Part shown: positions 13,192-19,872 of the stretch, piece by piece
Layout of the letters: every line of letters begins with the position of its first letter
How positions within the stretch are numbered: position 1 is the first letter of the stretch
NCBI GenBank assembly: GCA_035547155.1
Contig: DASZVJ010000038.1
Span: 1-21,831 of the forward strand
DNA: 21,831 nucleotides
Direction of reading: 5' to 3'
Origin: CAZNMF01 sp035547155
GTDB taxonomy: Bacteria; Acidobacteriota; Vicinamibacteria; Vicinamibacterales; SCN-69-37
Made by a program: the position numbers and the translations under genes
Notes under the pieces: generated by a model
The model's database searches: none
Told to the model about the DNA's origin: nothing
What the model saw: only the letters and a program-made list of their open reading frames with translations

Positions 13192-13866
13192 TTACGACGT
13201 CAAAAACATCTTCGGGATCGGCGTCCACGCGTGGCGGTCGTAATAGATCGGCTTGCGGCCGTCATGGGCCTCAAGATACGCGACGTACTTCCGCCGCAGG
13301 CGATCGACACGCGCCTGCGAGTACCGGATCGGCCGGTGCGGAATCGCGTAGAGCAGGCGCTCGACCGCCCACACGTTGCCGGACGCCAGACGCCAATCGT
13401 ACGTGCCGAGCACGCGCAGGTCCACTGCGCCGTATGCCTTCACGCAGCCGTCGCGATCGATGTACGGATCGAAATAGCTGAGCGCGAGATGCCGCAGGCT
13501 GCGAAAGACCGGCTTGCGGCCGTGCAGGCCGGGATCGCGCGATCGCGCCACCGATCCCCATCGTCCATGTGCCTGATAGACGAACAGACAGTGATCGAGC
13601 TCGTCGATCGACTCGAGGCTCATGATGAGCGGCGGATAGCCATGCTGCTCGAGGATGACGGCCGCGGTCAGCGCGGCTTCGAGGCAATGGGCGGTGTGGC
13701 GCGCGACGACGCCCCGAAAGGTCCGCAGCGTCGGCCGATCCGGCGGCGGCTCGGTGTTGTACGGCAGCGCGTTGAGAAACGCCTGCACGGCGGCCGGCGT
13801 GCGCAGGCGCGCGATGACGCGGCGTTCGGCGGGCGTGACGCCCGCGCGCGCGTGAGACGACGTCAC
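13192..13866 (-). CDS. Transglutaminase-like cysteine-hydrolase fold protein (224 aa)
   Basis: The start is the GTG at 13864-13866, which shares GTGA with the stop of the upstream Sco1-like gene, the classic coupled arrangement. Residues 55-110 contain ARHTAHCLEAALTAAVILEQHG, with a candidate nucleophile Cys61 at a helix start, and DELDHCLFVYQAHGRWGSVARSRDPG, with His92. This layout is that of transglutaminase-like proteins. The C-terminal part (KPVFRSLRHLALSYFDPYID..., RLRRKYVAYLEAHDGRKPIYYDRHAW) is basic and aromatic. It has no signal peptide. Activity and substrate are unknown, and the third catalytic residue is not certain. Confidence 0.7.
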   Translation of the reverse strand: MTSSHARAGVTPAERRVIARLRTPAAVQAFLNALPYNTEPPPDRPTLRTFRGVVARHTAHCLEAALTAAVILEQHGYPPLIMSLESIDELDHCLFVYQAHGRWGSVARSRDPGLHGRKPVFRSLRHLALSYFDPYIDRDGCVKAYGAVDLRVLGTYDWRLASGNVWAVERLLYAIPHRPIRYSQARVDRLRRKYVAYLEAHDGRKPIYYDRHAWTPIPKMFLTS

Positions 13867-14732
13867 GACGGATGGACGGCCGTCCGCATGTCCGCGAGCA
13901 CGGTGCCCGGCGTCCAGTCGCTGCCCGTGTAGAACTTGATCACGTGGCCGTCGCGGCCGATGAGCGCCGTGCGCAGGTTGTGGATGATCTGGCCGGGCTT
14001 GTCGGAGGCGACCAGGCCGATCCCGAAGCGTCCCACGAACTTCTCGATGACCGCGCGATCGCCGGTCACGAACGTCCACACGGCAGGATCGGCCTTGCGC
14101 AGCGCGGCGTGCTTGGCGAGCACGTCGGGCGTGTCGTGCTCGGGATCGAACGAGACGGACAGCAGCTTCACCTGCCCCTTGAGCGCGGGATCTTCCGAGA
14201 CCGCGCGCTGGATCGTCGCGAAGTTCTGGTCCATCAGCGGACAGAAGTTCGGCTGCGGGCAGCTCGTGTAGATGAACGTCACGAGCGTGAGCGAGCCGTG
14301 CCACTCGGCGAACGATCGGCGCCGGTTGTTCTGATCGATGAGCGCCGTGTCCGGCACCTCATCGCCTTCGACCAGCAGATTCGCGGCCATCGCGTTCGCG
14401 TTCGACGCCATCGGCGGCAGCGGGGCGGTGCCCGTGTGCGTGATCGCACTCAACTGAATCGTCGATCCGCGGACGTCCAGCGTCCCCTCGAACGTCTCGC
14501 CTGGCGTGCGGCCCTGCAGCAGCTCCGGCCGCGCCACGGCGTAGTTCATCGTCATCGCCGGCATGAAGTCGGGGATGTCCTCGTGCTTGATCGTCAGTTC
14601 CTGTCGATCGGGCACGACCGCGAGAATCTGGCCTTTGATGGGGTAGTGCTTCACCGGTTCGGCGGGCTTACTGCAGGCGGCGCCGGCCAGGAGCAGACCG
14701 AGCACCAGGAGGACGGAACGTGCGCGTGCCAT
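13863..14732 (-). CDS. CusF-like / Sco1-SenC fusion lipoprotein (289 aa)
   Basis: A copper-handling lipoprotein. Residues 1-20 are a lipoprotein signal ending LLLAGAAC (Cys20). Residues 29-98 resemble a CusF copper-binding domain: KHYPIKGQILAVVPDRQELTIKHEDIPDFMPAMTMNY, with His50 and Met60/Met62 as possible ligands; the usual Trp is absent. Residues 125-289 are a Sco1/SenC thioredoxin-like domain with CPQPNFC (Cys158, Cys164, five residues between) and His251 in GQIIHNLR. Sco proteins deliver copper to the CuA site of cytochrome oxidase or act as thiol reductants. An upstream ATG at 14810 would precede the signal peptide and is rejected. TACAAT lies seven bases before the chosen ATG, so the transcript may be leaderless. 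Gene symbol uncertain. Confidence 0.88.
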   Translation of the reverse strand: MARARSVLLVLGLLLAGAACSKPAEPVKHYPIKGQILAVVPDRQELTIKHEDIPDFMPAMTMNYAVARPELLQGRTPGETFEGTLDVRGSTIQLSAITHTGTAPLPPMASNANAMAANLLVEGDEVPDTALIDQNNRRRSFAEWHGSLTLVTFIYTSCPQPNFCPLMDQNFATIQRAVSEDPALKGQVKLLSVSFDPEHDTPDVLAKHAALRKADPAVWTFVTGDRAVIEKFVGRFGIGLVASDKPGQIIHNLRTALIGRDGHVIKFYTGSDWTPGTVLADMRTAVHPS

Positions 14733-14738
14733 CGTGCG

Positions 14739-14744
14739 ATTGTA
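14739..14744 (-). promoter_or_regulatory. TACAAT box just upstream of the Sco1-like start
   Basis: On the leftward strand TACAAT (14744 to 14739) ends six bases before the ATG at 14732, and there is no ribosome-binding sequence. A transcript starting the usual six to seven bases after this box would begin at or next to the ATG. No good -35 partner is visible at 17 bp. Leaderless initiation is therefore inferred, not shown. Confidence 0.4.
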
Positions 14745-14892
14745 TCCGCTCGCCGCAGGCGCAGCCGGGCTGCGGGCCGGCTGCGACAACTCGCCGCACG
14801 GCGGCGTCACTCGCCGCTATCCCGGCGTCATTCGCCGGAAGAGCCACGACGCGCCGGCAGCCGCCTCGTATCGTCAACATGGAAGTCGAACC

Positions 14893-14949
14893 GTAGGGGC
14901 GCCCCTTGTGGGCGCCCGGCATTCGGGCCGCCACGAGGGCGGCCCCTAC
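14893..14949. repeat. REP pair in the opposite arrangement, family A copy 5
   Basis: GTAGGGGCGCCCC... at 14893-14919 comes first and CGGGCCGCCAC...GGCCCCTAC at 14924-14949 second. The GTAG ends point outward and the two palindromes nearly touch (4 bp apart). In the other five copies the GTAG ends face inward across a longer loop. It lies in the divergent gap between the Sco1-like gene and the sensor operon. Confidence 0.65.
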
Positions 14950-14980
14950 CGCGACTAGCGACGGCAGAACGAGGACAGCC

Positions 14981-15115
14981 ATGACACGCACGGACATCTG
15001 GGTCACGGGATTCGCGGTGGTGGGCGGCGTCGCGAGCGTGTTGGCGGCCGGACTGCTCTGGATGGTGCTGGTGCACCCGATTGCCCTCGCGCAGGCCCTG
15101 AACGGGATGCGGTGA
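14981..15115 (+). CDS. Small single-pass membrane protein (44 aa)
   Basis: A 44-residue peptide beginning MTRTDIWVTGFAVVGGVASV, with one hydrophobic helix from about residue 7 to 33 and a short polar tail ending LNGMR. GAGGA lies shortly before the ATG at 14981. A longer frame upstream runs through the REP pair and is rejected. It is the first gene of the compact sensor operon; the next gene starts 18 bases after its stop. I recognise no family. A role as a small membrane partner or regulator of the LiaI/LiaF-like proteins is inference from position. Confidence 0.6.
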   Translation: MTRTDIWVTGFAVVGGVASVLAAGLLWMVLVHPIALAQALNGMR

Positions 15116-15133
15116 GCGATGATGGAGGCCGTC

Positions 15134-15493
15134 ATGAAGGACGAACGGGACTCGCAGATCATCGCCGGCATCGTCGTGCTGGCCGTCGGACTCGTGCTGC
15201 TCGTGCAGCAGCTCGCTCCGTCCCACCATCTCGATATTGGCCGGCTCTGGCCCATTGCCCTCATCGTCATTGGGGCGAGAAAGATGATCGAGACCTGGCG
15301 GAACGCCGGTCGCGTCGCCGGTGGCGGAGTGAGCCTGATCGCCGTCGGCACCATCCTGTTGCTGCTCACGCAGGGCATCATGACCATCGCCCAGTCGTGG
15401 CCGCTCTTCATCATCGGCCAGGGCATTGGGCTCGCGCTCAGCGGCGTCCGTCGTGTTGCGCCGCAGGATGGGCAGGTGAGCGATGGCCGATAA
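15134..15493 (+). CDS. LiaI/LiaF-N-like membrane protein (119 aa)
   Basis: An integral membrane protein with four short hydrophobic segments in two similar halves: IIAGIVVLAVGLVLLVQQL, LWPIALIVIGARKM, GVSLIAVGTILLLLTQGI and WPLFIIGQGIGLALSG. The repeated W/RLWPIALIVIGxxxM unit is that of LiaI/DUF5668 and the LiaF N-terminal domain. The ATG at 15134 is chosen over two earlier ATGs because GGAGG lies five bases before it. The stop overlaps the LiaF-like gene by 11 bp, so the two proteins are probably made in equal amounts and may form a complex. A role in envelope-stress sensing is inferred by family. Confidence 0.75.
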   Translation: MKDERDSQIIAGIVVLAVGLVLLVQQLAPSHHLDIGRLWPIALIVIGARKMIETWRNAGRVAGGGVSLIAVGTILLLLTQGIMTIAQSWPLFIIGQGIGLALSGVRRVAPQDGQVSDGR

Positions 15494-16175
15494 CGAGCGC
15501 ACACCCGTTCCGATCACGCCGCAGACGGTTGTCGGCGCGCTGGTCGTCATCGCCGGCGTGCTGCTGGTGGCCGCCAACTTCGGATGGTTTCGCGCGAGCG
15601 ACGTGCTCAGCTACTGGCCGGTCGGCATCATCGCGATCGGCGTGGCGATGTGGCGGCGCGCGCCCGATCAGTCCGCGCGCTTCTCCGCGGGCGTCGTGCT
15701 GGTCATCGGGGTGTGGCTGACCGCGGCGCGGCTCTGGCACTTCTCGGCCATCAGCTTCAGCCTGATCTGGCCGTTCGGGCTCATCGCGCTGGGCACGACG
15801 CTGATCACGCGGGCGTGGCGGCAGCACACCGGCGCGCCGGGCATCACCGATCAGAGCACGTCGGATTTCGCGTTCTGGTCCGGCATCCAGCGCAAGATCG
15901 TGTCGCCGCTCTTCCGCCGCGCCGACTTCACCGCCGTGATGGGCGGCATCGAAGTCGATCTGCGGCAGGCGTCGACGACGGGCGAAGCGGTGATCGACGT
16001 GTTCGTCGTGATGGGCGGCCTGCAGCTGCGCGTCCCACCGGACTGGGCCGTGTCCAATCAGGTCGTGGCGATCATGGGCGGCATCCATGACGAGAGCAGC
16101 GGGCTGAAGGACGCGAAGACGCGGCTGATTCTCCGCGGGTTCGTGCTGATGGGCGGCGTCGAGGTGAAGTCCTAA
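15483..16175 (+). CDS. LiaF-like protein: N-terminal helices and C-terminal beta domain (230 aa)
   Basis: Residues 15-112 hold four hydrophobic helices with repeated units (VVIAGVLLVAANFGWF, YWPVGIIAIGVAMW, LIWPFGLIALGTTLI). Residues 135-230 form the LiaF C-terminal domain of repeated short strands: FTAVMGGIEVDLRQAST, IDVFVVMGGLQLRVPPDW, VVAIMGGIHDES and FVLMGGVEVKS. The repeated MGG turns mark this beta-helix-like domain. In Firmicutes LiaF restrains the LiaS kinase until cell-wall antibiotics act. Here the kinase one base downstream is of LytS type, so the analogy is in organisation only. The end overlaps neither neighbour; the start overlaps the preceding gene (ATGGCCGATAA). Confidence 0.85.
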   Translation: MADNERTPVPITPQTVVGALVVIAGVLLVAANFGWFRASDVLSYWPVGIIAIGVAMWRRAPDQSARFSAGVVLVIGVWLTAARLWHFSAISFSLIWPFGLIALGTTLITRAWRQHTGAPGITDQSTSDFAFWSGIQRKIVSPLFRRADFTAVMGGIEVDLRQASTTGEAVIDVFVVMGGLQLRVPPDWAVSNQVVAIMGGIHDESSGLKDAKTRLILRGFVLMGGVEVKS

Positions 16176-16176
16176 C

Positions 16177-17235
16177 GTGCACCCGATCCTGGACGATCGC
16201 CGCTGGCTCGTCCTGCATCTCGTCGCGTGGGCCGTCACCGGCGAAGTGATCGCGCTCCTCGTGCAGGCGCTGTTCGGCGCGTCGTGGCTGGGATCGATGA
16301 TCTTCGGCGTGCCGGCCGGCCTCGTCGGCGGGCTGATGTCGCTGTCGGCGTGGTACGTCTCGCGGGCGACGTCGCCGAGCTGGACGGATCGGCTTCGTCC
16401 CATGCTCTCGTGGCTCGCCGGCGCCGTGTTCGGCGGGCTGCTGTGGGCGCTGCTCGCGCAGCTCTGGTGGCAGGGGCTCGAGCGCGCCGGCTTCGTCGCG
16501 ATCGACGAGAGCCAGCGCAGCGCGCTGTTCGCGTTGCTCAAAGCCCTCGGCATCCTCGGCTATCTGCTTGCCGTCGTCGCTTATCGTGCGCTGCACGCGT
16601 TCGAGGAGTCGGCGGCGGCGACGCGGCGCGCGCTGCAATCGGAGGTCGCGCAGCGCGAGGCCGAGCTGCGGGCGCTGCGCGCGCAGCTCGATCCGCACTT
16701 CCTGTTCAACAGCCTCAACTCGATCGCGGGGCTCACGAGCGGCAATCCCGCCAAAGCGCGCGAGATGTGTCAGCTGCTCGCGGACTTCTTCCGGCAGAGC
16801 CTGACGGTCGGTCAGGTGGCGCGGATTCCGCTGTCGCAGGAAATTGCTCTGGCTGAACAGTATCTGCGCGTCGAACAGGTGCGATTCGGATCGCGGCTCG
16901 CGCTGTCGCTCGACGTCTCGCCGGAGACCACGACGGTCGCCGTGCCGCCGCTGCTGTTGCAGCCGCTCGTGGAAAATGCGGTGCGCCATGGGATTGCGAC
17001 GCTGATCGACGGCGGGACGATCGCGATCGACACGCGCGTCGGGCGCGGGCACGTCGTCATCACGGTGACCAATCCGCGCGATCCCGACGCGCGGCGGCGC
17101 GGCACGGGGCTCGGCCTGGACATCGTCACGCGCCGGCTCGCCGCGACGTTCGGCGGCCGCGCGTCCGTGACCGTCGAGCCGCTGCCCGACGCCTATCGGG
17201 CGCAGATCACGGTGCCGATGGAGGAGACGTCATGA
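16177..17235 (+). CDS. LytS-type membrane sensor histidine kinase (352 aa)
   Basis: Four hydrophobic helices at about 10-32, 38-62, 77-98 and 117-140 form a membrane sensor without an evident extracellular domain. A short coiled coil (141-170) leads to the His_kinase domain with LRAQLDPHFLFNSLNSI, where His174 is the likely phosphorylation site. The ATPase domain has the N box LVENAVRHG (Asn267) and G box RRRGTGLGLDIV (308-316). It starts at a GTG one base after the LiaF-like stop. Its end overlaps the regulator by ATGA, so kinase and regulator are coupled. It probably autophosphorylates and passes phosphate to the LytTR regulator; the signal may come from the LiaI/LiaF-like pair. Confidence 0.92.
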   Translation: MHPILDDRRWLVLHLVAWAVTGEVIALLVQALFGASWLGSMIFGVPAGLVGGLMSLSAWYVSRATSPSWTDRLRPMLSWLAGAVFGGLLWALLAQLWWQGLERAGFVAIDESQRSALFALLKALGILGYLLAVVAYRALHAFEESAAATRRALQSEVAQREAELRALRAQLDPHFLFNSLNSIAGLTSGNPAKAREMCQLLADFFRQSLTVGQVARIPLSQEIALAEQYLRVEQVRFGSRLALSLDVSPETTTVAVPPLLLQPLVENAVRHGIATLIDGGTIAIDTRVGRGHVVITVTNPRDPDARRRGTGLGLDIVTRRLAATFGGRASVTVEPLPDAYRAQITVPMEETS

Positions 17236-17984
17236 GTGAGGAGCGGACGCTGCGCGCGGTCATCGTCGACGACGAGGAGCCGGCGCGGATGGCGGTGCGG
17301 CAGGGACTGGCCGAGCTCGGCGGCGTCGAGATCATCGCCGAGTGCGCGAACGGATTCGAAGCGGTCAAGGTCGTCGCCGAGTCGCGGCCGGACGTCGTGC
17401 TGCTCGACGTGCAGATGCCGAAGCTCGACGGCTTCGAGGTGCTCGAGCTGATCGGGCGCGAGGTGCCCGTCATCTTCGTGACCGCGTACGACGAGTTCGC
17501 CCTGCGGGCCTTCGAGGTCCACGCGGTCGACTATCTGCTCAAGCCGTTCACGACCGATCGGCTCGCGGCCGCGATCGCGCGGGTGCGCCAGCGGGCTGCG
17601 GCCGCGGCTCCGGCGCCGTCGCCATCGGCGATCGCGGCCAGCGCGCGGCCGCCAGGGGCGACGATCGATCGCGTAGTCGTCCGCGACGGCGCGCAGGTCC
17701 ACGTGCTGCCGCTCGACAAGATCGACTACGTCGAGGCCCAGGACGACTACGTCGCGTTCCACGTCGCGGGCAGGACGATCCTCAAGGACCAGACGCTGGG
17801 CGATCTCGAGTCGCGTCTCGACGCCCGCCGCTTCGTGCGTATCCACCGGTCGTATCTGCTCAACATCGAGCGTCTCTCGCGCGTCGAGCTGTACGCGAAG
17901 GACAGCCGCGTCGCGATCCTCGTCGACGGCACGAAGCTGCCCGTGAGCCGATCGGGGTATCAGCGGTTGCAGGCGTTGTTGTAA
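17232..17984 (+). CDS. LytTR-family response regulator (250 aa)
   Basis: The receiver domain spans 7-122. The acidic pair is Asp13/Asp14, the phospho-acceptor Asp59 in VVLLDVQMPKLDG, and the switch residues Thr84 (VTAYDEFA) and Lys104 (YLLKPF). An Ala/Pro-rich linker (122-145) joins a LytTR DNA-binding domain: VVRDGAQVHVLPLDKIDYVEAQDDYVAFHV, then RFVRIHRSYLLNIERLSRVE and LPVSRSGYQRLQALL. LytTR domains bind paired direct repeats; none is obvious upstream of 14981, though the REP pair there limits the view. It is encoded directly after, and overlapping, its kinase. Confidence 0.94.
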   Translation: MSEERTLRAVIVDDEEPARMAVRQGLAELGGVEIIAECANGFEAVKVVAESRPDVVLLDVQMPKLDGFEVLELIGREVPVIFVTAYDEFALRAFEVHAVDYLLKPFTTDRLAAAIARVRQRAAAAAPAPSPSAIAASARPPGATIDRVVVRDGAQVHVLPLDKIDYVEAQDDYVAFHVAGRTILKDQTLGDLESRLDARRFVRIHRSYLLNIERLSRVELYAKDSRVAILVDGTKLPVSRSGYQRLQALL

Positions 17985-17996
17985 GGACGTGTGCCC

Positions 17997-18042
17997 TTGA
18001 CATCCCCGCGGTCTTCTTCCATCCTCATTAACCAAATGGTTA
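17997..18042 (+). promoter_or_regulatory. Promoter and palindromic operator over the TetR start codon
   Basis: TTGACA at 17997-18002 is a consensus -35 box; a -10 near 18020-18025 is poor. TAACCA-AA-TGGTTA at 18029-18042 is a perfect 6-bp inverted repeat whose right part overlaps the ATG at 18036-18038. Such placement would block transcription start and initiation, so repression of the operon by its own TetR product is likely. The binding protein is inferred, not shown. Confidence 0.55.
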
Positions 18043-18710
18043 GTCAGCAGGACGCGTCCCGGCCGGGCTCTCGCGATCGGCTGCTCGCGGCGGCAGCCGC
18101 GGAGTTCGCGGCGCGCGGGTTCGACGGGGCGAAGGTGGATCGCATCACGCGGCGGGCGCGCGTGAACAAGGCGATGCTCTACTACCATTTCCACAACAAG
18201 GCCGCGCTCTATCGCGAGATCCTGGCGCGGCAGTTCCGCGGGCTGGCGGTCGCCGTCACGAGCGGCCGCGAGCAGCCGGGCACGCCGGACGAGCAACTGC
18301 ACCGGTTCATCCACACCGTCGCCGGCGTCATTGCCGCCGAGCCGCACTTCCCCGCGATCTGGCTGCGCGAGATGGCCGAAGGCGGCCGCCATCTCGACGC
18401 CTCGATCGTCACCGCGCTGCGCGACATCATCGCGACGCTGGCCGCGATCCTCAAAGAAGGGCAGCGCGCCGGCATTTTCGCGGCCGCCCATCCGCTCATC
18501 ACGCAGATCGGCATCGTGGCCCCGTTGCTGCTCTTCGCCGCATCGGCGCCTCTGCGCGAGCGCTTCAAAGCGATCGCGCCAGCCAGTCTCATGGTCGTGC
18601 CGCACGAGGCGGTCGTCGCCCACGTCGAGACCGTCACGCTCGCCGCGTTGCACGCCCGCGGCCGTCCATCGCCGGCATCACCGAAACGAACCAGGAGAAC
18701 GCGCGCATGA
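18036..18710 (+). CDS. TetR-family repressor of the efflux operon (224 aa)
   Basis: The N-terminal helix-turn-helix is RDRLLAAAAAEFAARGFDGAKVDRITRRARVNKAMLYYHFHNK, the TetR signature, at about residues 13-55. The ligand-binding part includes AVTSGREQPGTPDEQLHRF and HFPAIWLREMAEGGRHLD. It resembles regulators that control HlyD/ABC export operons, such as CecR of the ybh system. An alternative GTG start at 17991, with AAGGA three bases before it, would add 15 residues that do not look like TetR sequence and would place the operator inside the gene. I prefer ATG 18036, though without a Shine-Dalgarno. The stop overlaps the adaptor gene by ATGA. Confidence 0.88.
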   Translation: MVSQQDASRPGSRDRLLAAAAAEFAARGFDGAKVDRITRRARVNKAMLYYHFHNKAALYREILARQFRGLAVAVTSGREQPGTPDEQLHRFIHTVAGVIAAEPHFPAIWLREMAEGGRHLDASIVTALRDIIATLAAILKEGQRAGIFAAAHPLITQIGIVAPLLLFAASAPLRERFKAIAPASLMVVPHEAVVAHVETVTLAALHARGRPSPASPKRTRRTRA

Positions 18711-19714
18711 CTCGACGGGTGTTGTGGATCGCAGGTGTCCTCGTCCTGGCCGCGGGCCTCTCCGCGTGCCGTCGCGGCGCGGCGTCGGAGCCGCACCGCG
18801 CGAGCGGCTATGTCGACGCGACGGACGTGCGGCTCGCCGCCAAGGTGCCCGGACGCGTGACCGCCGTGGCCGTGACGGAAGGGATGCGCGTCAAGGCCGG
18901 CGATCCCATCGCGACGATCTCGCCGGAAGACATCGACCTTGCATTGCAGCGCGCACGAGCGGAGCGCGCGCAGGCCGACGCGCAGGTGCGCCTGCTTCGC
19001 GCGGGCGCCAGACCGGAGGACATTCAACAGGCGCAGGCGCAGGTCGAAGCGGCGACGGCGGATCGCCAGGCAGCGGACGCGGATCTTTCTGCAGCGAAAG
19101 CAGACGAGGCGCGGTTCACGCAGCTCGTCGAGAACCGCGCGGGCGCGACCAAGCAACGAGACGATGCGGTGACGCGGCGGCAGTTGGCGGAGGCGCATGT
19201 CAAAGCGGCAAGCGATCGTCTGGCTGCAGCCAACGCCGTGCTCGCGCGGCTGCGCGCTGGCGCGCGAGCCGAGGAGCTGGACGCGGCGCGGGCGCGCGTC
19301 GCCGCCGTCGACGCGCAGATCGCGACGCTCGAGCACGATCGCGGCGAGACGGACGTCCGGGCGCCGTCGGCCGGCATCGTGACGTCGCGTCTCGTCGAGC
19401 CAGGTGAGCTCGTCAACGCGGGCACGCCGCTCGCGATCGTCATCGATCTCGATCGCGCGTGGGTGAACGCGTACGTCGAAGCGCCGCTCGTGCCGTCGCT
19501 GCGTCTCGATCAATCCGTCACCGTCGTCACCGACGCCGGCGATCGGATGCCCGGCACGATCGCATTCATTTCGCCGAAAGCGGAGTTCACGCCGCGCAAC
19601 GTCCAGACCGCCGCCGAACGCGCGCGGCTGGTGTACCGCGTGAAGGTCACGGTCGACAACAGACAAGGTGTGCTGAAGCCGGGGATGCCGGTGGAGGTGG
19701 TTCTGGGGGTCTAG
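18707..19714 (+). CDS. HlyD/YbhG-like periplasmic adaptor lipoprotein (335 aa)
   Basis: The membrane-fusion subunit linking an inner-membrane ABC exporter to a TolC-type channel. The signal peptide ends at a lipobox LSAC (Cys21). A lipoyl-like half-domain (YVDATDVRLAAKVPGRVTAVAVTEGMRVKAGDPIATI, 35-71) is followed by a long alpha-helical hairpin (75-220) rich in Ala, Arg and Gln. Two similar LRAGAR..E words occur at 96-105 and near 180. The second lipoyl half is VRAPSAGIVTSRLVEPGELVNAGTPLAIVIDL, and a beta-barrel domain runs to the end. It is translationally coupled to the TetR gene. The stop codon lies inside the left arm of a repeat array. Confidence 0.92.
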   Translation: MTRRVLWIAGVLVLAAGLSACRRGAASEPHRASGYVDATDVRLAAKVPGRVTAVAVTEGMRVKAGDPIATISPEDIDLALQRARAERAQADAQVRLLRAGARPEDIQQAQAQVEAATADRQAADADLSAAKADEARFTQLVENRAGATKQRDDAVTRRQLAEAHVKAASDRLAAANAVLARLRAGARAEELDAARARVAAVDAQIATLEHDRGETDVRAPSAGIVTSRLVEPGELVNAGTPLAIVIDLDRAWVNAYVEAPLVPSLRLDQSVTVVTDAGDRMPGTIAFISPKAEFTPRNVQTAAERARLVYRVKVTVDNRQGVLKPGMPVEVVLGV

Positions 19715-19858
19715 GTTCCAGGGTTCCGGGGTTCGGGTTCTGAGGTTCGCGGGTTCGGGGAGTTCACCGCGGCAACGCAGAGCCTGGAACGCGGAACCCG
19801 GAACCGGAACGTTAGAACCTGAACCCCGGAACCCTAGAACCTAGAACCCCAGAACCTC
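19711..19858. repeat. GGTTC-word array with a 24-bp inverted repeat (family C copy 2)
   Basis: The left half is built of GGTTC words and the right half of GAACC words. Bases 19711-19734 and 19821-19844 are reverse complements over 24 positions with one mismatch. The left arm starts within the adaptor stop codon. The middle, 19735-19820, continues both word types less regularly. The array separates the adaptor gene from the ATPase gene by 158 bp inside an otherwise compact operon. Short copies of the same words occur at 990-1010. Confidence 0.75.
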
Positions 19859-19872
19859 GATTTGAGATCTCG

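Noticed and set aside
12051..13481. Rightward 476-codon frame opposite the monooxygenase
   Set aside because: It is antisense to a clear LLM enzyme, passes through a REP pair, and has no recognisable domain.
17193..18653. Leftward 486-codon frame opposite the regulator genes
   Set aside because: It is antisense to the LytTR and TetR genes; its Arg/Asp-rich product is the usual mirror of GC-rich codons.
18209..19666. Leftward 485-codon frame opposite TetR and HlyD genes
   Set aside because: It is antisense to two confident genes and has no domain or start signal.
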